Below, in pieces: positions 1 to 9,358 of a stretch of 64,000 nt of DNA. A model generated the notes under the pieces. The model was given only the letters and a program-made list of their open reading frames with translations. It did no database searches and was not told the origin of the DNA. This DNA is from Flectonema sp. DT1601. Its lineage: Eukaryota; Euglenozoa; Diplonemea; Diplonemida; Diplonemidae. The position numbers were made by a program, and so were the translations under genes. Positions within the stretch are counted from its first letter, which is position 1, and every line of letters starts with the position of its first letter. The stretch spans positions 1 through 64,000 of the forward strand of contig OZ025860.1 of NCBI GenBank assembly GCA_964019425.1. Reading direction: 5' to 3'.

Positions 1-443
1 TTAAAAAATTAAAATAAATTGTGAGAAATAATTTATTATTATAAATATTTCTCACCAAACCGTGGCTCGTGCGTGAAGAAGGAATCACACAACCCTTCTT
101 GAAGACTCAGGTCGTAATCACAACGACAACGACGGTTTGCTGGTTCGCCGATAATCGTGTGTTCTTAATCCCTCAACACAAACACCACCTGGATATTTAA
201 TGAGACATCACGTCATCAAAAGTTCAGTTCCTGTTTAAGAAAAGAAAGAATACAAAAGTTACAAAACAACAACCCTCATCGTTAAGCTTTATCAACAACT
301 CTCAGAAAGTATCTATTTTCACATAAGTTACTCCTGTACTGACAAATGAACAATGATTTACTTCTAATTTTAAATATGTTCTTTTTTTTTATAATTTAAC
401 CAACGCGTAAGCGTGATTTCTGCGATTTTGTAAAATAATCACA
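1..443. other. Intergenic, nothing recognised
   Basis: This AT-rich stretch lies downstream of the 3' end of the cyclase-like gene that follows. I see no open frame with recognisable content and no RNA-gene signature on either strand. It presumably holds that gene's 3' UTR. Confidence 0.5.
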
Positions 444-2135
444 TTAACTGACTATGGTGATTGGTGCTTGGATATTGTCCAATTCAGGATGCATGGATTG
501 AATTCTGGCAACGTGCTCTTCCAGCTCGTCATCGGTTGATAATATTAAAGCTTCTGCAATTGAGTTGAATTCCGTCCACTTACCAACATCATTGACTTGT
601 AGTTGGTACATCCATTCCTCATCAACGACTGCCTTCTTGTGGAAAAACTCATACATAAGATGAACACACTCCTCATAAAGTAATCCCCTGAGAACAACAC
701 GGCACCCAACTGTGTGCATTAGCTGACGATAAAGGCCGCTATCACCCAACATTGTGAACTCCAACATTTGACCAGCCCGTTCTATGGCGCTGACTAAAGG
801 AGGCAGTTTCCCGATGACACTAAACCGCATCATACTCTCACAACCAAGATCACCACATGTTAGCATTCCAGAACCCATGCCGAGGTTCAATCGCAACTTA
901 TCTCTCGCAAGATCCTGGAAAGGATGCAGAAAGGTATCCGAAATACTAACGAGTGCATTTGCAGCATCAAAACAAGAAGAGGGGTGTCCCAAGTGAACTC
1001 TCGTGGCACCGAAACTCGCAAAGACACGATCAGCGATAAACAAATCGAGTGTTCCTCTGTGTTTACCAACAATATCATAAGAAGCAGCAACTAGACTGGT
1101 GATCAGGCTCTCAAAGGAATTCAGAGAGTGCTGAAACACTAGTTTGGAATTACAAATGTTGACTACCAACAACGAGACACCCATGCGATCGAACACGCGC
1201 TTCCTTCCCTTCTTAAGTGTGTCTGTCAAGGAAGTAGATACGGTTGTGCAAGATGACTCTGTCATAGATTCTTTTGTTTCATCATCAATAACCTCAGCTG
1301 GTAGACAAGAGTGAGGCAGGTATGGTTTGTACGATCTCAGGTTCTTTAAGATGTCATTAAAAGCGATTCTCAACCCCACAGGAATATTGCTATCATCCAA
1401 CAGTCCCTCAGCACCATCCAGATCGAAACGAGACAGGGAGGTTGCGATGCTATTGGCGGTATCGACTGACGCTATAATTCGATTTCTCTCCAACAAAACA
1501 GAAACAGCGAACCCACGAGTAGCAAGAAAATCCAGAATAAAGACACCTGCCTGACTAATTAATTGAGAAAGGCTTACACCGAATTCTATCTTGCAGGGAG
1601 CAATCTCACAGTCACATAGAAGACGTCGATCTTCTTGTGGATCTAAGAAGGCCAAATCATACAGACCAAAGCGGAATGAAGTTTCTACGGTAGCAATTAA
1701 AAGCCATACTACACATATACATACTACTATGAAAGAACCTCTATGAGGAACTTCTAATACCAAAAGGATGTCAATAAGAACAACAAAGTATGGCCAGCAA
1801 GGAGCATACAGCTTCGTTCTTGTATGCAAGTCAAGTGACATTATAACCAAAGTCATTGCATAGCAGGTATACTCAATAAAGGTGTCTGTTGCAGGAGCTC
1901 TGAAAACCACCAATCTGAGCAGCACAATTATCGACACTATCGATCCGAACACAAATGCAAACAAAATAAACAACCCCGGAGGACGAAACACTAATATAAC
2001 AAAGTTAAATTGCCAAGCCAATACAGAAAATATAATGATAAGCATTGTCTTCCTCTTTACCTGAAGTTGTGTATCACCTGCAACAATAGCCCTATCGAGA
2101 CAACACTTGAAGAGCAGTTTGAACACATTTTTCAT
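444..2135 (-). CDS. Multi-pass membrane protein with degenerate class III cyclase domain
   Basis: A 563-aa single-exon protein. Residues about 28-155 form four to six hydrophobic segments, so the N-terminus is a multi-pass membrane module. A juxtamembrane motif YKPYLPHS (about 269-276) precedes a class III nucleotidyl-cyclase homology domain (about 318-480), recognised by its order of GKHRG, ADRVFASF, GHP, GSGMLTCGDLG and VIGK. The first metal-binding Asp of cyclases is Asn here (VVNIC), the purine-site Lys is Asp, and the transition-state Asn/Arg pair is absent. Cyclase activity is therefore doubtful and a regulatory or scaffold role is more likely. A C-terminal EEWMYQL motif is shared with the protein at 6274-8946, its paralogue in the same orientation. 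The start ATG (2135) lies 7 nt after a TTATTTCAG acceptor-like site (AG at 2143-2144). Domain assignment is good; function is inferred. Confidence 0.85.
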   Translation of the reverse strand: MKNVFKLLFKCCLDRAIVAGDTQLQVKRKTMLIIIFSVLAWQFNFVILVFRPPGLFILFAFVFGSIVSIIVLLRLVVFRAPATDTFIEYTCYAMTLVIMSLDLHTRTKLYAPCWPYFVVLIDILLVLEVPHRGSFIVVCICVVWLLIATVETSFRFGLYDLAFLDPQEDRRLLCDCEIAPCKIEFGVSLSQLISQAGVFILDFLATRGFAVSVLLERNRIIASVDTANSIATSLSRFDLDGAEGLLDDSNIPVGLRIAFNDILKNLRSYKPYLPHSCLPAEVIDDETKESMTESSCTTVSTSLTDTLKKGRKRVFDRMGVSLLVVNICNSKLVFQHSLNSFESLITSLVAASYDIVGKHRGTLDLFIADRVFASFGATRVHLGHPSSCFDAANALVSISDTFLHPFQDLARDKLRLNLGMGSGMLTCGDLGCESMMRFSVIGKLPPLVSAIERAGQMLEFTMLGDSGLYRQLMHTVGCRVVLRGLLYEECVHLMYEFFHKKAVVDEEWMYQLQVNDVGKWTEFNSIAEALILSTDDELEEHVARIQSMHPELDNIQAPITIVS

Positions 2136-5100
2136 TTTTAAACTGAAATAAATAATTTACGAACTATTTTCTGCATGGATTCAATACTCTTAAGTTGCCC
2201 CACTCAAAGCCATAATAAATAACCCCCAACGTAGAAGAAAAACAAATTAAATAACTTCACCGACACTACTTCTTAAATACATCGAAAGCTGCATAATTCA
2301 AATAATTTCAACCTAAAAAAAAAAGATGGTAAAACCCTTTGCATTTATTTTTCCAAAGGAAAAAACGGTGTGGGCAAAGGCCTACCGTTGAAAATACACC
2401 AAAGTTCGCACCCAGCCGAAAAGAAACCGACACACAAAAATTCCTGGTACCCTGCTGGTTGGTACCCTGCTAGTAAGTTTGGTGTTCTGTAAATGCGCAT
2501 AGTTCTGTGCATAAAAAAAGTGTCCTGATGGGACGCAGTTATCATCAAGTGAAGTGTAACTAGAATCGGACATGTCATTTCATCCATTTTGGTGTTTTAA
2601 GGAAACTTAGCTCGGAAGAGATAAATTGATACTCTCATATTACTATCGTCCTACCTGGAGTGTACTACCTGGAGGGAAACTAAAATACATTTCTTAAAGA
2701 TCTTACACACTGAAACTAGACTGTCAGACAGCGAACTTGCGCTAGCTGAACGACGTCGGCAGGAACGAACCGAGATACTCATTTTGTTTTCTTTTTACTA
2801 ACCCGAGTCAACAAACACACGAAGATTTTTTTTTTTTTTTATTTAGGAAGCCAAAATCAGTAAAGCTCACAGGGTAACAGTTAGATCGCTACCAGCCACC
2901 CGTGAGACTCTCACAGACGATAGGAGAGAGGCAGAATAACCTGAAACAAATAACTACATAAACCCACCGCCCTCGCAAGCAGACAGTTAGAGACGGCTGA
3001 TAACGCCAATTTTCGTCAAAGAGAGGGAGAACGCGGCACATTAGATCAGAAAATAAGAAATAAAGTAAACTTAAATACAAAAGATATGATAAGATTTAAT
3101 GACAACATTTAACATTAGTCACAAAATCTTCGTGCCTATAGGATCAAAACACACTACTGGCTCGCAAAGTTTTTTTAAGAACAATAATAAATGAGATTCA
3201 TTTGGAGGGACCTTTTCGGTTGTTCGATGGAGTTTTTTTGTTTCTACCACGAGATATAGAGTTTTCAATTTTTCGTTTATCTAGTTTTGGGTATCAACCT
3301 GTTGGCTGCTTACCACACTTTTCCTTAAACAGGGATGTATCTGGACCCGATGCTTAGTATAATTAAATATAACACAACATTGTATGAAAATATAAATTGC
3401 GTATCAACAACATTTCCATCCAACAGTACTACAGGTGTTAAACACGACGGGTGATTTGCATCGAACAATCGCATACGCACGTAATAGACGTATTTACACG
3501 ACTGTCGATGACTCGTACAAGGCGTCGACCATGGAAGTTTACCTTGAAAAAATACAACTACATCTTACAACCGGAAAGACAGACTACGGAATTGAAAGAT
3601 CAAGAAGGGAAAGAGATTAAATAAAAGTACGTGAGTGGTGCATGCAAGGTGAAGAAAATAACATAATAACTGAAAATGAGATTTATGTGCAAACGCGTGG
3701 GTTTTTATCCCAGAGTGTTTAGCGAGCCTAATTCACAAGTCATGCGCATCTTCGAATGATACACAAAACTAAAACAAAACTAAAGTATTTCAAGTAGAGT
3801 TTTCACAATGTTGCTCGCTTCAGACAACCGTTCTGAGTGCAGCGACATTGTGACGACAACTATCCTGAAAAAGTGTCAAAAATAGTGGGAGGAGGGATCA
3901 TAGAATTATTAACAGGAATATACTATTTACGAGTTATTTGATTTGAGAGATAACAAACTATTTCATTATTAGTACTGAGAGTGTCGTCTAACAATAATAC
4001 GCAACTCCAATGTCGAATACGAACATGGGATGTATTGCTTCACTAAACATTTCACATTTCACTGTAATAATCAGATCTCCTTTGAGAGAGAGAGAGAGAG
4101 GGAGGGAGAGAAAAAAGAGAGAGAGGGAGGGAGAGAACAAACTGAGAGAGAGAGAGAAAGAGAAGAGAGAGAGACGGAGGGAGAGAAAAAAGAGAGAGAG
4201 GGAGGGACTTGGATAATAAATCAAGGTTAATACGCAACAAATTAGACATGAATCATTGTTACTGGATTCCGTCCACACAAAATCGCATGCTTCAAATAAA
4301 CTAGAGAAAAAAATGCGTGTCAAGTCTAATTGACCCGATAAAATTGTCGGGGGAAGAAATGGGGTGAGATAAAAAAAAAGAAAAATAATAACATGACAAA
4401 AATATGCTAGTTCGTAGCTCACTACCAGTAAAGCCCATCCCATAAACTCAGTTATGGTTGGTTTGAAGCAAAAGCAGGAAGGGCTCACAAGTCAACTGAT
4501 GGATCTGCAAACCTCGAGTTCCCGCAAACAGTGCCTGCTTTCGTCGTTCGCGTGCCACATCCACAACAAAAGTGTATTCCAACGCAAGACAAATATTCCA
4601 ATCACATACTAAACCCTCATCATTACAAGGGAGACGACATTCCAGTATTTGTCCAAAGAAATAATTTGAATTACATGAATCACAATAAACTGGTTTGTTA
4701 ATGAGGATCATTTCAAGATCGTGACCTTGTGGGCAGGTAGTGATTACATCGTTTCGGTAAAAACTTTTGTCGGAGAGAGCACCTTGCAGGTTTTATTATC
4801 TGTTTCGTTGACGTTACTTTTCGATAAGAATCTACTCGTTACGTCCTTTTCGTTTATAATAAATAAAAGTAAATAAGTATTCTAAACCCCTATTCCGCAT
4901 TACATCAAAAAGTGGGAGGGAGAGAACAAACAAGTCGGAACAAAAACGAAAAATAGAAGTGAGAATGCAGTTCCTTAGCAGATAAGAACATTTAATAGCG
5001 ATAACAACTTCATCCTTGTCGAGTAGGAAAGCTTGTAAAACTACTGCTTCTTAAAAAGACGTGTAAAGCTCAACAGATCCTACTTGGGTCTATTGAATAA

Positions 5101-6273
5101 TGAAACAGCGAAATCGCTGGTGTAAAGCCGCAAAAATGCTAAAGATAGTATCTTCCAAAAAGAAAAAGCATTCTCCTTGTATCGGGATGTAGCATGTTCA
5201 CATACTACCCGGGGGAGGGTATTATTGGGTTCACTTTGGGATTATTCTGACAATTCATCGATAAGTCAGATTTCATCAAAAAAGGTCGGAAGCATTTCCA
5301 AATTTTCCTTCGATTCTCCTGCAGAAGATTTCCAAATCATCAGAAGGAGCTCCAATTCGAAGTTGTGGATATCGTGAGAAAGAATTCGTCTTACATACCG
5401 CAGGGGTGCAACTTGGGTGTGCCAAGTTTTGACGATTTTTAGGCTTAACCGCTTTTGTGATAGAAATATGATTGATAAATAAATCAGATCACATCCAAAG
5501 AGAGAGGCTATAAATGTCCAGAACAGAACTTGTGTGGGAAAAGCAACATCCGGAACTATTGTTGTGTTATTTTGAAGCAACTCCATTCACATTAAAGATA
5601 CACAACAGTTTATCTATGACGACAACCATCAGGCACAAGCACACGTACGGTTTGTATGTCATCAGTTACTTACATAAAATAACTTCAGTTCCTTTAACTT
5701 TTGACCATCGTAATTCCGTTTGGGACTGGGAAAGATGAGGACACATCCCGCTAGTGAACAGAAGCCGAAGCAAGTGTTCCCGCGTTTTGACGATCCATAA
5801 GTAAGTTCTAGTTCATTGGAAAAGGGAAGGAAGAAAAAGAATTGAAAGTAAGCTACACGTTATGGTTGGAGTTTGCCGCACTTTAAAGAAAGTTTATCAT
5901 CACTTGAAAAACTTCGATAATGAGACGAACATCCAAGTCGAACCTTGTGTTGCTTATCTTCAGAGACGGCGCCATAAGAAACCTCTCGAAAACGTATCGA
6001 ATTATTGAAGAAGAAAGGACCAGGAAAGGGAAAGGAAAAAAAAACACAAAAAGTGCAACAACAAAAGCTTCTTTTTTTACAGAAGATCAACCAACACTTC
6101 TGATTTCTCCAGCTGCTCTCAGAGGGATGAGCACTAAAATGTTTGAAGCCGCATCTTTATCAAATCAATGAAACTTCATAACTCACTTAACATAACTATC
6201 TAACCGTAACTATCCCTGGAGGATTAATATGTTGGAGTCAACCCTGTTGGTTTACTCACCAGCAAGAATCGAA
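2136..6273. other. 4.1-kb gene-free interval
   Basis: This is the longest gene-free stretch of the window. The small open frames on both strands show no domain, no codon-usage signal and no start context I can support. It contains a GA-rich tract (4084-4207), an 11-bp direct repeat GGTACCCTGCT at 2446-2456 and 2461-2471, and many short A/T runs. I looked for tRNA B-boxes and found none with a proper T-arm. Confidence 0.55.
4084..4207. repeat. Purine (GA/GGGA) low-complexity tract
   Basis: About 124 bp of almost pure purine on the + strand, built of GAGA runs with GGGAGGG blocks and a roughly 23-bp sub-repeat, interrupted near 4137-4142 and at 4173. Mirror-symmetric polypurine of this type can form triplex DNA, and the GGG blocks could contribute to G-quadruplexes. 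Short frames read through it (Arg/Glu-rich on +, Leu/Ser-rich on -) are artefacts of the repeat. Confidence 0.85.
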
Positions 6274-8946
6274 CTAGAATTTCGAGTAGTCAAGTGGTAC
6301 AAAACTTTGATTTTCAAGTGTCGGCAAGATTTGTTTATAAGTCTCATCAGCAGCTGCGGCGTTCTCGTGCTTTCTGAACATCTCCACAGCAGTTTCCCAC
6401 TGTTTGTCGAACGCTGCTTCTAATGCGTGATCCCAGGAGTTCCAAGAAGAGCCTGATGCTAGTTGATACATCCATTCTTCTACTTGAACATCTTTCTTAC
6501 TTAGAATCTGGTACACCCGCGTTTCCTGTTCAGTCCTCTTTGGATAAAAAACAAAGCTGACTAAACGTGTGTGCACAAACTGATTAAGATCATCATTAAT
6601 CCACTTGTCACAAACACCTGGTGAATCTGTAAACCGAAGGTTTACTCTTTCAAGAACTGCAACAAAAGGAACGAGCGGACCAATAATTGCGAACTTTTTC
6701 ATTCCAGGAACTCCCATGTTTCCTATGCGAGCTTCACCGCTCGTGCAAGCGAAAGATATTCTCACTTTCGGTAGTGAAAGGCGACAGGTAGCTAAGGCTG
6801 CAACACCAGCTAGACCACATGAAACTCTACTGCCTGAGCACTGTATGACTGCATTGAATGATGCTAGCACGCGGTCTCCTGAAAATGTATCGCAGACTCC
6901 TTTGTTGTTAGCAACTGCTTGTGTAATAGCAATCAGAACAGCATTGTGAGCTTCAGAGAAAGGAACGTCGACATTGATATCGCTTCCCTTAACGATATTG
7001 TGAAATCCTGAAACATTAAAGAGTATCATAGACACAGTTCTTTTCCTGACCTGGGTATCTACAACGTGGCGTAAGACAGCTGCTGAAGCTTTCGAGCGCG
7101 ACGTTGCAGTTCCAGATTGAGAATAACTGTCCGAACAATCGCTGGCAAGTTTTATTTCATGCAGAGATGTCTCAGTTCCCGCATCACTTTCTTCCTCAGT
7201 GTCTACAAGTACTGATTGAGGCATGTATTCTCGATATTGTTTCAAATTAGAAACCATTCTTTTAAAGCTGTTTTGCATGGCTGCTACCTCTGACAAGTTT
7301 GACAAAGGTCGGTCAGAATTTATGGTGTCGAGTTTCATAAGAGCGACTTCTGCCATCTCATCTTCCAGCAACTGCAATGGAGTGATAATAACTTTCGTGA
7401 GAAAGAATCCGACAATCAGAAGAACTGTGACACTGACTGCCACTATGATTATCATAATAGTGAAATCATTGCGCTTGGCGTCTGATGCCTCTCCCTTGTT
7501 CTTTGCTAAATCTGCTCTGATTTGTCGATCGGCTTCATCAATCTTTTTCATCATAGTATCTCGGGGTACTAACAATGAAAAATACCAACGTAAACCATTG
7601 GTCTCAACTACTTGTACCTGAGTCCAGTATAGTACTCCCATCCCCGTTTCAGAATTTAGTTCTTCCGGGGGAGGCGCAGTTTCATTGGGCATCAGTGATG
7701 GCATCCATGCAACAACCTTCTCTTGTTCTGATTGCTTTCTTGCAGCTTCGTATCCTCCATTTTTAAGAATAGATTCCCCGTGTCTTCCAATTACAGACGC
7801 TACATTTGAATCATTCACCGTTGAGTGATTTGTCACTAAAATTGGATCGGCCTTAGGCCATGATATCCCCAAACTCTGAGTGGTTGTATATCTTACAGTG
7901 CTTCCAAAGCTTGAACCAGTTAAGTATTTTGTCTCCAAGGTCCAAGAGTTTCGTTCCACGGCGTATAAGAAGGAATTCTCCGGAAGCTTAAAGTCTTTTA
8001 TTAAGTCACTAATTTCACTCGTTGTGACTGACATTATTACGGCTCCCATACGATTACCTTGGAGAGAGTATCTATTTATCATTTCAGGATGTGAATATGG
8101 AACTGACAAGGCCATCGACAAGTAAGGACCTGAAGTAACTTGTGGAGACCAAGTTGGTTTGTTTTTCTCAAATACTTCTCCCTGGTCTCTGTCCCCTAAA
8201 GCTCTACTTCTCGTTTCCAAGTAGCTGTCTGTCGCAAAAGACGAATACGGAATAGGGCACCCTCCTGTTACCTGACCAGCCACATAGTCTGGTAAGTAGA
8301 CGCATGGATCATCAATCATGTATCCTCGTCTGTCATGATTTCCCCAGAAGTACATTAAGTTCTTTGATGCCTGAAAGTGTTGATAGTCAGGTGATCGAGA
8401 TTCCAACACCATCCAAATCGGACGGTCCTTTGGCAAAGTAGTCGCAATAGATTCATCAGCTACGGTTAAAATTAATTCTCCTCCCCAACCTCCACCCGGA
8501 TTAAGCTGACTCAAAGTGTCACTATTCGGAGAGAAGTCGTGCGATAAAACTCCAATCATTGCAACTCCAACCTTGAATGTCGCCCGTTGTTTTGCCGACA
8601 GAAGTGGTCTCAATGTGTGGTGTATAAAATCCGGACTTGTTGCAACATCCGGGTGTCGGGCAGAAATAAGATCAGCCATTTCCAGCGTCATGACTTCAGG
8701 AATTCTTAATATTCCCAACAGCGTTGCCCTAAAATGGCTCAAAATTGAGTCCAGCAGCGCATCGGTAACTTCCTCGACATTAGTCTGGGAAGACATAAAG
8801 CAATCTTGGACTCCTTTGTCACCTGCCTCTTCGGCTTCGTTGGTTGCTCTATTTCCGGAGAGAATTGACAGTACCCCAACTAGTACTCCAGTCACCATAA
8901 CAAGTGAAACGAACAGGGTTACGGTGAGTGACTGAATACCCGCCAT
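6274..8946 (-). CDS. Cache-like sensor / HAMP / degenerate cyclase-domain transmembrane protein
   Basis: About 890 aa from the ATG at 8946. An uncleaved signal-anchor near the N-terminus is followed by a large extracellular sensor region (about 30-490) with a Cache-like layout. A second membrane helix (about 500-522) leads into a HAMP linker, the motif YREYMPQS (about 569), and a class III cyclase homology domain (about 635-800). Of the cyclase signatures, SGDRVLASFN is clear, but the first metal Asp is Asn (LFNVSGF), the purine-site Lys/Asp are replaced, and the Asn/Arg pair is missing. The EEWMYQL motif near residue 820 matches the paralogue at 444-2135. The upstream in-frame ATG at 9003 adds 19 polar residues. 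I prefer 8946 because an ATCATCAG site (AG at 8959-8960) sits 12 nt before it. Likely a ligand-sensing receptor with a non-catalytic or altered output domain. Confidence 0.86.
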   Translation of the reverse strand: MAGIQSLTVTLFVSLVMVTGVLVGVLSILSGNRATNEAEEAGDKGVQDCFMSSQTNVEEVTDALLDSILSHFRATLLGILRIPEVMTLEMADLISARHPDVATSPDFIHHTLRPLLSAKQRATFKVGVAMIGVLSHDFSPNSDTLSQLNPGGGWGGELILTVADESIATTLPKDRPIWMVLESRSPDYQHFQASKNLMYFWGNHDRRGYMIDDPCVYLPDYVAGQVTGGCPIPYSSFATDSYLETRSRALGDRDQGEVFEKNKPTWSPQVTSGPYLSMALSVPYSHPEMINRYSLQGNRMGAVIMSVTTSEISDLIKDFKLPENSFLYAVERNSWTLETKYLTGSSFGSTVRYTTTQSLGISWPKADPILVTNHSTVNDSNVASVIGRHGESILKNGGYEAARKQSEQEKVVAWMPSLMPNETAPPPEELNSETGMGVLYWTQVQVVETNGLRWYFSLLVPRDTMMKKIDEADRQIRADLAKNKGEASDAKRNDFTIMIIIVAVSVTVLLIVGFFLTKVIITPLQLLEDEMAEVALMKLDTINSDRPLSNLSEVAAMQNSFKRMVSNLKQYREYMPQSVLVDTEEESDAGTETSLHEIKLASDCSDSYSQSGTATSRSKASAAVLRHVVDTQVRKRTVSMILFNVSGFHNIVKGSDINVDVPFSEAHNAVLIAITQAVANNKGVCDTFSGDRVLASFNAVIQCSGSRVSCGLAGVAALATCRLSLPKVRISFACTSGEARIGNMGVPGMKKFAIIGPLVPFVAVLERVNLRFTDSPGVCDKWINDDLNQFVHTRLVSFVFYPKRTEQETRVYQILSKKDVQVEEWMYQLASGSSWNSWDHALEAAFDKQWETAVEMFRKHENAAAADETYKQILPTLENQSFVPLDYSKF

Positions 8947-9358
8947 TTTTATTGTGGACTGATGATAATTAATATTTTGATTATTGTGATTTGAAAACAA
9001 CATAACTCTGATGGATCAAACGGAAACTGTTCTCAATCTCAATTACCACTTTCTATAATGTGTCTCTTCCTGTTTGTTTGAATAAAGTAATAAGAAATGC
9101 ACCACACAATGTTTTCTTACTAATCTACACACCACAATGGGTTTAACAACTTACTGAGCCGCAGAGGGTTATGAAATAACAAAAAGTGGTACCAGAAACA
9201 CTTGTGTCTGACGAATTGCGTGACACAAAATGGTACACTAATAATAAACTGATAGCAATAAATAATAATACAGTATTCTAGTAACGTACAAATTAATTAA
9301 ATAATTAACAGAAAACGCCTAACGCATAAAAATATCACAAAAATAAAAGCTGAAGTAA
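8947..9358. other. Intergenic, nothing recognised
   Basis: This AT-rich spacer lies between the kelch gene's stop codon and the start of the sensor gene. No gene, RNA or repeat was recognised. Confidence 0.5.

Noticed and set aside
3435-3620. Small + strand frame of 61 codons in the large gap
   Set aside because: No domain, no supported start context, and opposite orientation to all real genes.
5925-5960. tRNA-like sequence AGGTTCGACTTGG on the minus strand
   Set aside because: The T-loop is not closed by a C and no cloverleaf can be drawn.
6230-6310. tRNA-like B-box (GTTCGATTC on the minus strand)
   Set aside because: It overlaps the stop codon of the sensor gene and lacks matching T-arm, D-arm and acceptor stem.
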